Source of the DNA: an uncultured Oscillospiraceae bacterium
GTDB taxonomy: Bacteria > Bacillota > Clostridia > Oscillospirales > Oscillospiraceae
NCBI GenBank assembly: GCA_934573945.1
Contig: CAKTMQ010000013.1
Coordinates: 1-22,961, forward strand
Direction: 5' to 3'
Length of the DNA stretch: 22,961 nucleotides
Below, in pieces: positions 14,815 through 21,241 of the stretch. The first letter of the stretch is position 1. Every line of letters begins with the position of its first letter. The notes below the pieces were generated by a model. That model did no database searches and was not told the origin of the DNA. It saw nothing but the letters and a program-made list of their open reading frames with translations. Both the position numbers and the translations under genes were made by a program.

Positions 14815-15789
14815 TCAGTTCTGCTGGAAAATGCTCTCCGCATCCCGGAGGGGATAGCGCTCCAGCGTCTCGCCGGACAGCGCCGCATGGTGCAGATCCA
14901 CCGCGCTGATCTGGCGGTTGTTGTAGGTGGTGTAATAGTAAATGCCCCGGTCGGCGTTCCAGCAGGAGGTGTAGATGGTGATCTCATAGGCGCCCTCGGA
15001 CACCTCACAGCAGCCCCGCTGCTGTTCCACCGCACCAAGGATGTGGAAAAACTGTCCCACAGCGGCGGCCTCGTCCTCGCCGGACAGGGCGTTGAGCCGG
15101 GTGAAAGCCGCCCGGACAAACCGGGAGGCGGAGGACAGGTCGCCGGGCAGTCCCAGCCCGCCCATGCCCCGGCTGTAGGTGTACAGAGGCAGGCGCTCAC
15201 AGAACCGGTTCTCCGGCTGACGGGGGGAGAGGTGCATATAGTTGTTGAGGTTGAACATCTGCTGGGGGAAGGGCGGGTTGTTGGTCAGCACGCCTACCGG
15301 GTTTTCATAGATGTGCAGGCCGTCGGCCACCGATTCCACCGTGATGGCGCCGGTGCGGTCGGCGATGAGCCAGTGGAGCTGCGCCGCCGGATACCCCTCG
15401 CCGAAGGGCGTGCCCGTCAGGTTGGTCTGGGTCAGCAGCGCCCGGGCTTCCGCCAGCGTGGCGCACTGGCACAGCACCCAGGGGATCAGCTCAAATTGCG
15501 CCGCGTTGTGCCGCTCCGGGCACAGCGGCGCATACACCGCGTTGCCCACAAAGTTCAGTCCGGCCATGCCCAGTCCCTTTTCGTTCACCGCGTCGTAGTA
15601 GAGGGGATAGCCCTGCGCCACGTGCGCCATGCCGATGATGGCATAGTGCTCCGCCGGTGTATCCGTGTGTCGGAAGGCCAGCGGGAAGCGGCGGGGCGTG
15701 ACTACCACCTCTTCCCCATAGGAAAACTCATAATCCAGCGTGCGCCCCATATAGAAATCCCGGGGCTGATACGTTGCTGCCGTGCACAT
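14815..15789 (-). CDS. Choloylglycine hydrolase family protein (bile salt hydrolase / penicillin V acylase)
   Basis: This 324-aa protein begins Met-Cys-Thr, so removal of Met exposes the N-terminal Cys nucleophile of this Ntn-hydrolase family. Family catalytic residues are visible in order: Arg16 and Asp19 in GRTLDYE, Asn80 in MAGLNF, Asn171 in the TNNPPF segment and Arg223 in ASRFVRAAF. ATG 15789 is required because only it places Cys at position 2; AGGAGG lies 8 nt upstream. Length fits bile salt hydrolases (about 315-330 aa). The enzyme should cleave the amide of glycine- or taurine-conjugated bile acids, or a related acyl amide. No signal peptide is seen, so it is probably cytoplasmic. 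Substrate preference cannot be settled here. Confidence 0.92.
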   Translation of the reverse strand: MCTAATYQPRDFYMGRTLDYEFSYGEEVVVTPRRFPLAFRHTDTPAEHYAIIGMAHVAQGYPLYYDAVNEKGLGMAGLNFVGNAVYAPLCPERHNAAQFELIPWVLCQCATLAEARALLTQTNLTGTPFGEGYPAAQLHWLIADRTGAITVESVADGLHIYENPVGVLTNNPPFPQQMFNLNNYMHLSPRQPENRFCERLPLYTYSRGMGGLGLPGDLSSASRFVRAAFTRLNALSGEDEAAAVGQFFHILGAVEQQRGCCEVSEGAYEITIYTSCWNADRGIYYYTTYNNRQISAVDLHHAALSGETLERYPLRDAESIFQQN

Positions 15790-15849
15790 CAAAAACGCCT
15801 CCTGTCTCGTTTTGGCGGGGATCTGCCGCCAGTTTGCCCGTTTTTGGGC

Positions 15850-15878
15850 ATTTTACCCTGACGGCGCGGAAAAGGCAA
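15850..15878 (-). promoter_or_regulatory. Sigma-A promoter of the choloylglycine hydrolase gene
   Basis: On the minus strand, -35 TTGCCT (15878-15873) and -10 TAAAAT (15855-15850) have a 17-bp spacer. The leader, about 54 nt, contains a short GC-rich hairpin at about 15815-15832 before the AGGAGG site. Confidence 0.75.
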
Positions 15879-15907
15879 GGTTTTTTTCCACGGCATGAAA
15901 TTTGCTG

Positions 15908-15936
15908 GTGCACAGGCGGCGGAAGTGTGGTACAAT
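15908..15936 (+). promoter_or_regulatory. Extended -10 promoter of the radical SAM-mutY-tdk operon
   Basis: -10 TACAAT at 15931-15936 is preceded by the extended motif TG at 15928-15929. The -35 position (GTGCAC, 17-bp spacer) is poor, as expected for an extended -10 promoter. The leader is about 30 nt and contains GGGGAGGAG. Confidence 0.65.
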
Positions 15937-15970
15937 GGATGGGAAATTTCCGCAGGGGAGGAGACAGGCC

Positions 15971-16816
15971 ATGTTTGACCGCGCATATCTGGAGATCACC
16001 GACGTGTGCAACCTCTCCTGCGCCTTCTGCCCCGGAACAGCGCGCCCGCCGCAGTTTATCACGCTGCCGGCCTTTTCCTGTCTGTCGGAAAAGCTGCGCT
16101 CCTGCACCGATTATCTCTATCTCCACGTGCTGGGGGAGCCGCTGCTCCACCCGGAGCTGGCGGACATCCTGCGCCGCTGCCGGCAGCTGGACTTCCGGGT
16201 CTGCGTTACCACCAACGGCACACTGCTGGCGGAAAAGCTGCCGGTGCTGCTGAGCAGTCCTGCGCTCCATAAGGTCAGCATCTCGCTGCATAGCTTTGAG
16301 GGCAACGGACGGGACGCAGGTCTGGCGGCGTATCTATCGCAGTGCTGGGACGCCTGTACCGCGCTGGCGGAGCAGGGCGTGCTCTGCGCCCTGCGGCTGT
16401 GGAACGGGGGCGGCGCCGACGCGCTGAACGGCGCCATCTGCCGCTGGCTGTCCGGCGTGCTGGGGCAGGACGTGACCGCGCTGCCGACGGATCGCAAGGG
16501 AAACCGGCGGCTGCGGAAGCACATCTATCTGGAGCCGGGCGAAAAATTCGACTGGCCGCATCCGGATGCGCCGGAACGGGGCACTCAGTTCTGCTATGGC
16601 CTGCGCCGCCAGATCGCCGTTTTGTGTGACGGCACGGTGGTGCCCTGCTGTCTGGACGGAGAAGGGCGCATGGCGCTGGGAAATCTGCTGGAGCAGGATC
16701 TGGCGGACATCCTGTCCTCCCCCCGCGCCAAAGCCATTGCCGACGGGTTTGCCCGCCGCCGCCCCGCAGAGGCGTTATGCCGCCGCTGCGGCTACGCACT
16801 GCGTTTTAACAGGTGA
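15971..16816 (+). CDS. Radical SAM protein with a SPASM-like C-terminus, function unknown
   Basis: This 281-aa protein has the radical SAM motif CNLSCAFC (Cys13, Cys17, Cys20) after YLEITDV, then HVLGEPLLHPEL and VCVTTNGTLL, as in the barrel of this superfamily. Near the C-terminus, FCYGLRRQIAVLCDGTVVPCC, then ALGNLLEQDLADIL and LCRRCGY give the Cys pattern of a SPASM or twitch domain that binds a further Fe-S cluster. ATG 15971 follows GGGGAGGAG; an earlier in-frame ATG at 15902 is upstream of the promoter and is not used. It is the first gene of a four-gene operon. No small peptide substrate gene is next to it, so a peptide-modifying role is not supported. The reaction is unknown. Confidence 0.85.
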   Translation: MFDRAYLEITDVCNLSCAFCPGTARPPQFITLPAFSCLSEKLRSCTDYLYLHVLGEPLLHPELADILRRCRQLDFRVCVTTNGTLLAEKLPVLLSSPALHKVSISLHSFEGNGRDAGLAAYLSQCWDACTALAEQGVLCALRLWNGGGADALNGAICRWLSGVLGQDVTALPTDRKGNRRLRKHIYLEPGEKFDWPHPDAPERGTQFCYGLRRQIAVLCDGTVVPCCLDGEGRMALGNLLEQDLADILSSPRAKAIADGFARRRPAEALCRRCGYALRFNR

Positions 16817-16821
16817 ACACC

Positions 16822-17877
16822 ATGGAGGAAAAGCTCTTGCGCCTGCGGCGGCTGCCTGCGCCGCTGCTGGCCTGGTACGATGAGAACCGCCGCCGTCTGC
16901 CGTGGCGGGAGCAGGTATCGCCCTACCGCACGTGGGTATCGGAGGTCATGCTGCAGCAGACCCGGGTACAGGCGGTGCTGCCCTATTTTCAGCGGTTCAT
17001 GGAGGCAGCGCCCACAGCGGCGGCGCTGGCAGAACTGCCGGAGGAGACGCTGCTGCGCCTGTGGCAGGGACTGGGCTACTACAGCCGCGCCCGCAACCTG
17101 AAAAGAGCGGCGCAGACCATCATGGAGGACTTCGGCGGCCGGTTTCCCGACAGCTATGACGCACTGCGGACGCTGGCGGGTGTGGGAGACTACACAGCAG
17201 GCGCGATATTGTCCATCGCTTTCGGACAGCCGGTGCCTGCGGTGGACGGCAATGTGTTGCGTGTGGCGGCACGTATCACCGGCAGCAGGGAGAATGTGCT
17301 GGATCCCAAGGTGCGCGCCGCCTGCCGTGAACTGATGGCGGCGGTGATCCCCCATGACCGTCCGGGGGATTTTAATCAGGCGCTGATGGATCTGGGCGCC
17401 GGCGTCTGTCTGCCGGGCGGTGCGCCGCTGTGCGGCGAATGTCCTGCCCGCGCGTTCTGCGCCGCCTGTCAGGAGGGAACGCAGCGGCTGCTGCCGGTGC
17501 GGGAGAAAAAGCAGGCCAAACGGGAGCAGCAGCTGACGGTGTTCGTTCTCCGGCAGAACGGCTGCGTAGCGCTGCGCCGCCGTGACGACACGGGGCTTCT
17601 GGCGTCGCTGTGGGAGTATCCCCACGCCGACGGCGTACTGGACGAGACCGCCGCCGCTGCGTGGCTGGCGCAGCGGGGCGTCGCGGTAAAAAGCTGGGAG
17701 AAAACGGTCAGCGCTAAGCATGAGTTTACCCATCTGCGCTGGCGGATGACCGGATATATACTGACAGTGGAGGGCGACGGCGCACCGGACTGGGTCTGGG
17801 CGGATCATGACCGGCGGCAGCAGCTGGCGATCCCCTCCGCCTTTCAAAAATTTACACGGGAAGCAGAAGGAGAGTAA
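16822..17877 (+). CDS. mutY: A/G-specific adenine DNA glycosylase
   Basis: This 351-aa protein removes adenine paired with 8-oxoguanine. The helix-hairpin-helix glycosylase core shows Glu41 in SEVMLQQT, GLGYYSRARNL, the hairpin LAGVGDYTAGA and the catalytic Asp142 in VDGNVLRV. A [4Fe-4S] cluster is bound by Cys196, 204, 207 and 213; the first spacing is seven residues rather than the six of E. coli MutY. The C-terminal NUDIX-like domain with HEFTHLRWRM recognises 8-oxoG. ATG 16822 is preferred, with AGGTG at 16811-16815 as ribosome binding site; a GTG at 16813 overlapping the upstream stop is the alternative. Confidence 0.95.
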   Translation: MEEKLLRLRRLPAPLLAWYDENRRRLPWREQVSPYRTWVSEVMLQQTRVQAVLPYFQRFMEAAPTAAALAELPEETLLRLWQGLGYYSRARNLKRAAQTIMEDFGGRFPDSYDALRTLAGVGDYTAGAILSIAFGQPVPAVDGNVLRVAARITGSRENVLDPKVRAACRELMAAVIPHDRPGDFNQALMDLGAGVCLPGGAPLCGECPARAFCAACQEGTQRLLPVREKKQAKREQQLTVFVLRQNGCVALRRRDDTGLLASLWEYPHADGVLDETAAAAWLAQRGVAVKSWEKTVSAKHEFTHLRWRMTGYILTVEGDGAPDWVWADHDRRQQLAIPSAFQKFTREAEGE

Positions 17878-17880
17878 GAG

Positions 17881-18468
17881 ATGGCACAGCTTTATTTCAA
17901 ATACGGCGCCATGGGCTCCAGCAAGAGCGCCAATGCGTTGATGGCGCGGTTCAACTACGAGGAGCGGGGACAGGAGACACTGCTGGTCAAGCCCCAGCTG
18001 GACACGCGGGACGGCGACCATATGGTGTCCTCCCGCATCGGACTGAAGCACCCCTGCGTGTATTTCCACGAGATGCGCGCCATGTCCGACGAGACGCTGA
18101 AGCAGTACGCCTGCATCATCGTGGACGAGGCGCAGTTCCTGACACGGGACGAGGTCTATTATCTGGTGCATCTGGTGGACGACTGTGACATCCCCGTGCT
18201 CTGCTACGGCCTGCGCGCCGACTTCCGCGGTGAGCTGTTCCCCGGCAGCTACCATCTGCTGGTGCTGGCGGACAAGCTGGAGGAGGTCAAGACCATTTGC
18301 TGGTGCGGCAAAAAGGCAGCCTTCAATGCCCGCTTTGATGCCGACGGCCATGTGGTCAAGGAGGGCGAACAGGTGGTGCTGGGCGCCAACGACCAGTACA
18401 TCGGGCTGTGCCGCCGTCACTGGATGGCCGGTGATCTGGGACCCGACTTCGATATTCAGAAGCGATGA
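17881..18468 (+). CDS. tdk: Thymidine kinase (type II)
   Basis: This 195-aa protein salvages thymidine by phosphorylating it with ATP. It has the P-loop GAMGSSKS (residues 9-16), the DEAQF motif with catalytic Glu83 and a zinc site from Cys140, Cys142, Cys177 and His180. The lasso-loop region reads EGEQVVLGANDQYIGLC, very close to E. coli Tdk. It starts 3 nt after the mutY stop with a GGAG-containing site, and its own stop overlaps the next gene in ATGA. Length matches the family. Confidence 0.96.
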   Translation: MAQLYFKYGAMGSSKSANALMARFNYEERGQETLLVKPQLDTRDGDHMVSSRIGLKHPCVYFHEMRAMSDETLKQYACIIVDEAQFLTRDEVYYLVHLVDDCDIPVLCYGLRADFRGELFPGSYHLLVLADKLEEVKTICWCGKKAAFNARFDADGHVVKEGEQVVLGANDQYIGLCRRHWMAGDLGPDFDIQKR

Positions 18469-19334
18469 TCTGCACCCTGTGTCCCCGCCGCTGCGGGGCG
18501 GAGCGCACCGAAACGGACGGACACGGCTTCTGCGCCATGCCGGCGCAGCTGCGCGTTGCCCGGGCGGCACTGCACCTCTGGGAGGAGCCGCCCATCTCCG
18601 GTACCCGCGGCAGCGGCACCGTTTTTTTCTCCGGCTGCACGCTGCGCTGTGTCTACTGTCAGAACGGCAGCATCTCCGCCGGCGGCTTCGGCAAAAGTGT
18701 CACCACGACGCGGCTCCGCGCCATTTTTCAGGAGCTGATCGACGCCGGCGCCCACAATATCAATCTGGTGACGCCCACCCATTTCCTGCCCTGGATCCTG
18801 CCGGCGCTGGATCCGCCGCTGCCGGTACCCGTGGTCTATAACTGCGGCGGGTATGAATCGGTGGATACCCTGCGGCTGCTGGAGGGGAAAGCGGACGTCT
18901 ACCTGCCGGATCTGAAATACGCCGACGGGGCGCTGGCGTCCCGGCTCTCCGCCGCGCCGGACTATTTTCCCGTGGCCACAGCCGCTATACGGGAGATGTA
19001 CCGTCAGACGGGAGGCTATGTGCTGGAGGACGGCCTGCTCCGCCGCGGCGTCATCATCCGCCATCTGGTGCTGCCCGGACAGCAGGAAAACACCCGCCGC
19101 GTGATCGACTGGGTGTCGGAGAACTTCCGCCCGGGACAGGTGCTGTTCTCTCTGATGAGCCAGTACACCCCCCAGCCCGGCGCCGAGGGGCTCCTCGCCC
19201 GCCATGTGACCCGCGGGGAATACCGCGCCGCCGTCGATTATATGCACAACTGCGGCATCACCGACGGCTTTACCCAGGAGCGCACCGCGGCGCGGGAGGA
19301 GTATACGCCGCCCTTTGATCTGACCGGCGTTTAG
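18465..19334 (+). CDS. PflX-like radical SAM protein (COG1313 type)
   Basis: This 289-aa protein resembles pyruvate-formate-lyase-activating enzymes of the PflX group. The N-terminus has extra cysteines (CTLCPRRCG, and Cys23 in GHGFCA), then EEPPISGTRGSGTVFFSG, then the radical SAM motif Cys58-x3-Cys62-x2-Cys65 in CTLRCVYCQN. VYNCGGYES and DVYLPDLKYAD follow, as in the family. Its substrate is not known. It is the last gene of the operon; a weak 7-bp hairpin at about 19358-19385 and an AT-rich one near 19400-19423 follow and could end transcription. Confidence 0.88.
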   Translation: MICTLCPRRCGAERTETDGHGFCAMPAQLRVARAALHLWEEPPISGTRGSGTVFFSGCTLRCVYCQNGSISAGGFGKSVTTTRLRAIFQELIDAGAHNINLVTPTHFLPWILPALDPPLPVPVVYNCGGYESVDTLRLLEGKADVYLPDLKYADGALASRLSAAPDYFPVATAAIREMYRQTGGYVLEDGLLRRGVIIRHLVLPGQQENTRRVIDWVSENFRPGQVLFSLMSQYTPQPGAEGLLARHVTRGEYRAAVDYMHNCGITDGFTQERTAAREEYTPPFDLTGV

Positions 19335-19432
19335 GCTGTATTTTCCCCACAGGGAACGAAGGGAAGGTATCACTCGTTCCATACATTTAGTATTATTGTA
19401 CAAAAATTTTCTGCTATTTTTGTAAGTTTTTA

Positions 19433-19461
19433 TTGCAATTGCGGTGAGTCCGTGCTAAGAT
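19433..19461 (+). promoter_or_regulatory. Promoter of the 159-aa unknown gene
   Basis: -35 TTGCAA (19433-19438), 17-bp spacer, -10 TAAGAT (19456-19461) with TG one base upstream (extended -10). An AT-rich run of about 60 bp lies just upstream, possibly an UP element. The leader has a 6-bp hairpin (about 19476-19492) before GGAGG at 19511-19515. Confidence 0.7.
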
Positions 19462-19521
19462 AGACCCATCAGAGGGGAGGGGCGTTCCCTCCGCAACCAA
19501 AGGAAAAGCAGGAGGTCTGTT

Positions 19522-20001
19522 ATGAAGTATCCCACCACCGGTCAGGAAGTTTATGTGAGTCTGAATCTGTCCAACACCATGCTGACGGGCATCGGCAAGG
19601 GCACCATTACCCGGGAAGAGGTGTCTGTGGACTATCTGAAGGATCTGTTTGCCGAGCATGGCGTGATCGTCTCCGCCAAGCCGGAGCAGAAGCAGCTGAT
19701 CCAGCTGGTCAACGAGCAGTATGACCTGGGGCTGGAGATCCCCGAGAAGCTGAAGCTGTTCCAGCTGAGTGAGCAGCACCGCCGTCTGGTGGTCATCAAC
19801 GTCAGCGGCCTGCGCCGCAGCGGCGGTTCTCTGCTGCCCTCCTATACCGAGGAGGAGTTTGCCGAGGCCACCTTCTCCTTCGTGAAGTACTATGTCCAGA
19901 GTGAGCACTACGACGAGCTGAAGGCTCGGGTGAAGAAGCTGGAGTTCGAGCTGGAGCAGGAGCTGGCCTGGCGCAACCGCACCGACGAGGAGCAGCTGTA
20001 A
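19522..20001 (+). CDS. Hypothetical protein, 159 aa, with C-terminal coiled coil
   Basis: I do not recognise this protein. It has no signal peptide, membrane helix or cysteine. The N-terminal part alternates short predicted strands and helices (VYVSLNLSNTMLTGIGKG, then LIQLVNEQYDLGLEIPEKLKLF). The middle has LVVINVSGLRRSGGSLLPSY and the last 35 residues (YDELKARVKKLEFELEQEL) look like a charged coiled coil. It has a good promoter with an extended -10, AGGAGG before the ATG and its own terminator at 20065-20097. Codons are strongly biased to G/C-ending forms such as CTG, AAG and GAG, consistent with solid expression. That makes a real, monocistronic gene likely; function is unknown. Confidence 0.8.
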   Translation: MKYPTTGQEVYVSLNLSNTMLTGIGKGTITREEVSVDYLKDLFAEHGVIVSAKPEQKQLIQLVNEQYDLGLEIPEKLKLFQLSEQHRRLVVINVSGLRRSGGSLLPSYTEEEFAEATFSFVKYYVQSEHYDELKARVKKLEFELEQELAWRNRTDEEQL

Positions 20002-20064
20002 AAATCGCTACAAAAGATCGCTTGCGGACAGCGAGCCCCGCAAAGCTGCTTAAATGCCACGATA

Positions 20065-20097
20065 AAAAGGAGTGACTGCTGTGCAGTCACTCCTTTT
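20065..20097. terminator. Terminator hairpin, copy 1 of a repeated element
   Basis: A perfect 15-bp stem (AAAAGGAGTGACTGC with its complement) closes a TGT loop and is followed by a pyrimidine-rich tract. It ends the 159-aa gene on the plus strand. The stop codon of the small minus-strand gene (20087-20089) lies inside it. The same stem recurs at 20625-20657. Confidence 0.85.
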
Positions 20098-20251
20098 CCC
20101 TTTTTTCTTCAAGCGCCCTCATTGACAGTTCGCCAGCTAAACGAAGTAGTGCATCATTCATTGTGACTTCAGGCGATTTTCCCACGTTTTTACCGATCTT
20201 ACTATAAAATTCATACAATATGTCATCCATCACCAGCGTTACTTTCTTCAT
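20087..20251 (-). CDS. 54-aa ribbon-helix-helix-like DNA-binding protein
   Basis: This small gene begins at ATG 20251 with AGGAG at about 8 nt spacing and ends at TGA 20087-20089. The protein starts MKKVTLVMDD, a short basic beta-strand, and continues with two helix-like stretches (ILYEFYSKIGKN and VTMNDALLRLAGELS). This is the layout of CopG/Arc ribbon-helix-helix proteins, which bind DNA as dimers and often serve as antitoxins or regulators. Codons are AT-rich (ATA, TTG, TAT, TTT, AGT), unlike the neighbouring genes, which suggests later acquisition. A promoter at 20282-20310 drives it, divergent from the XRE gene. No toxin-like gene is adjacent. Fold assignment is by pattern only. Confidence 0.65.
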   Translation of the reverse strand: MKKVTLVMDDILYEFYSKIGKNVGKSPEVTMNDALLRLAGELSMRALEEKREKE

Positions 20252-20281
20252 ATTTCAACTCCTTTTCTTTTCGCTGCCATC

Positions 20282-20310
20282 ACTATAACACAAAATTCAC
20301 CGTTAGTACA
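20282..20310 (-). promoter_or_regulatory. Extended -10 promoter of the 54-aa gene
   Basis: On the minus strand, -10 TATAGT (20287-20282) is preceded by TG, with a weak -35 TGTACT (20310-20305) at 17 bp. The -35 lies within the left arm of the palindrome at 20303-20324. Confidence 0.55.
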
Positions 20311-20324
20311 GCTACGTGGACTAA
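20303..20324. promoter_or_regulatory. Candidate operator palindrome between divergent regulator genes
   Basis: TTAGTAC and GGACTAA are inverted arms with one mismatch and an 8-nt spacer. The palindrome overlaps the -35 of the minus-strand promoter and the -35 position expected for the plus-strand -10 box TATAAT at 20343-20348. A protein bound here could control both divergent genes. Inference from position and symmetry. Confidence 0.4.
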
Positions 20325-20342
20325 TTATTTGCGTCTCTTGCC

Positions 20343-20348
20343 TATAAT
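20343..20348 (+). promoter_or_regulatory. -10 box of the XRE-family regulator gene
   Basis: A perfect TATAAT lies 26 bp before the chosen start codon. No good -35 is found at 16-18 bp, so the promoter may need an activator or be weak. Confidence 0.5.
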
Positions 20349-20373
20349 GAGCGTACATCTGCAAGGGGCGGTG

Positions 20374-20619
20374 ATGGAGATGAAACTGAATCAAGCCGTC
20401 AGCCGCAGGCTGACAGAACTGCTGGCAGAAAAGCAGATGACACCGTATCAGCTGTACATCAAAAGCGGCGTGCCAAAGTCGACCATTGGCAATGTGATCA
20501 ACTGCACTTATGATTCTGTAAAATTGCGGATACTGCACGAGCTTTGTCAGGGGCTTTCCATCGGCCTGGACGAGTTCTTTGCATCTCCCTTGTTCCACGA
20601 GGAGCAGCTGGAGCCATGA
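20374..20619 (+). CDS. XRE/Cro-type helix-turn-helix regulator, 81 aa
   Basis: This 81-aa protein is almost all one helix-turn-helix domain. AVSRRLTELLAEKQMTPYQL forms helix 1 and the lead-in, YIKSGVPKSTIGNVINCTY holds the turn and recognition helix, and LRILHELCQGLSIGLDEFF is the typical end of the Cro/XRE fold. ATG 20374 is chosen because AAGGGG lies 5 nt upstream; ATG 20380 is possible. It diverges from the 54-aa ribbon-helix-helix-like gene and is followed 5 nt later by the second copy of the repeated hairpin. It probably regulates its own region. AT-richer codons than the flanking genes hint at acquisition by transfer. Confidence 0.85.
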   Translation: MEMKLNQAVSRRLTELLAEKQMTPYQLYIKSGVPKSTIGNVINCTYDSVKLRILHELCQGLSIGLDEFFASPLFHEEQLEP

Positions 20620-20624
20620 TCTAT

Positions 20625-20657
20625 AAAAGGAGTGACTGCCGGGCAGTCACTCCTTTT
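20625..20657. terminator. Terminator hairpin, copy 2 of a repeated element
   Basis: The same 15-bp stem as at 20065-20097, with loop CGG in place of TGT, followed on the plus strand by a U-run. It ends the XRE gene and isolates the downstream sigma factor operon. The two copies start 560 bp apart in the same orientation. Confidence 0.85.
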
Positions 20658-20743
20658 TATCGGAAGCAAGCGGAACGTGGCCGCTCCGCCGCAAACTTTC
20701 TGCAACAAATCACCCCTCTGCCGCGTATCCCTTTTGAAAGGAG

Positions 20744-21241
20744 GTGGCTGCCACGAACACTTTGTTGCGTACGGACAAAGATTTCGAAACGATCTATCAG
20801 CGCCATGTGGACACCCTGTACCGCGTGGCCTATTCCTTTATGAAAAACGGCGCGGACGCGGAGGACATGGTACAGGAAGCCTTTCTCCGGCTGCTCCGCA
20901 GCGGTGTGAGCTTTTCCACGGCGCAGCACGAGAAGGCGTGGCTGATCGTCACCGTGTCCAACCTGTGCAAAAGCGCTTTGCGAAGCCCGTGGCGAAGGCG
21001 TGAGAGCTTCGATTCCCTGACCGAGCCGCCCACCGTGGAGGATCCGGTTCCGGACGAAACGCTGCAGGCGGTACTGGATCTGCCGGAGGACTACAAACTG
21101 CCGGTCTACCTCTATTATTACGAGGGGTATCCCACCGCCGACATCGCCCGGATGCTGAAGGTAGCTCCCGCCACCGTCCGCAGCCGCCTGAACCGCGCCA
21201 GAAACAAACTGAAATTGACCTTGGGAGGTGATCTCCAATGA
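20744..21241 (+). CDS. ECF-type sigma factor (sigma-70 family)
   Basis: This protein of up to 165 aa has region 2 at about residues 14-52 (FETIYQRHVDTLYRVAYSF, then ADAEDMVQEAFLRLLRS) and region 4 at about 110-158 (LPEDYKLPVYLYYYEGYPT, then IARMLKVAPATVRSRLNRAR, a helix-turn-helix). It lacks regions 1 and 3, as ECF sigma factors do. The start is uncertain: the GTG at 20744 touches the AAAGGAGG ribosome binding site, and the next in-frame starts are TTG at 20762 and 20765, rather far from it. The stop overlaps the anti-sigma start in ATGA. The 86 nt upstream after the terminator contain no clear sigma-A promoter; GGAAC at 20672-20676 could be part of an autoregulated ECF promoter, but I see no matching -10. 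Confidence 0.92.
   Translation: MAATNTLLRTDKDFETIYQRHVDTLYRVAYSFMKNGADAEDMVQEAFLRLLRSGVSFSTAQHEKAWLIVTVSNLCKSALRSPWRRRESFDSLTEPPTVEDPVPDETLQAVLDLPEDYKLPVYLYYYEGYPTADIARMLKVAPATVRSRLNRARNKLKLTLGGDLQ

Noticed and set aside
14260..15861. A 533-codon plus-strand open frame across spoVAC and the choloylglycine hydrolase gene
   Set aside because: It runs out of frame through SpoVAC and antisense to the hydrolase; no domain is visible and a terminator interrupts it.
15902..15970. A longer N-terminus for the radical SAM/SPASM protein from ATG 15902
   Set aside because: It would start upstream of the promoter -10 box, and ATG 15971 has the GGGGAGGAG site and fits the family start.
16792..18570. A 592-codon minus-strand open frame opposite mutY and tdk
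   Set aside because: Both genes on the plus strand have full catalytic motifs; the antisense translation is low-complexity.
20087..20619. A classic type II toxin-antitoxin pair
   Set aside because: The two genes are divergent, not in one operon, and the XRE-type protein has no toxin domain, so only a regulatory pair is supported.
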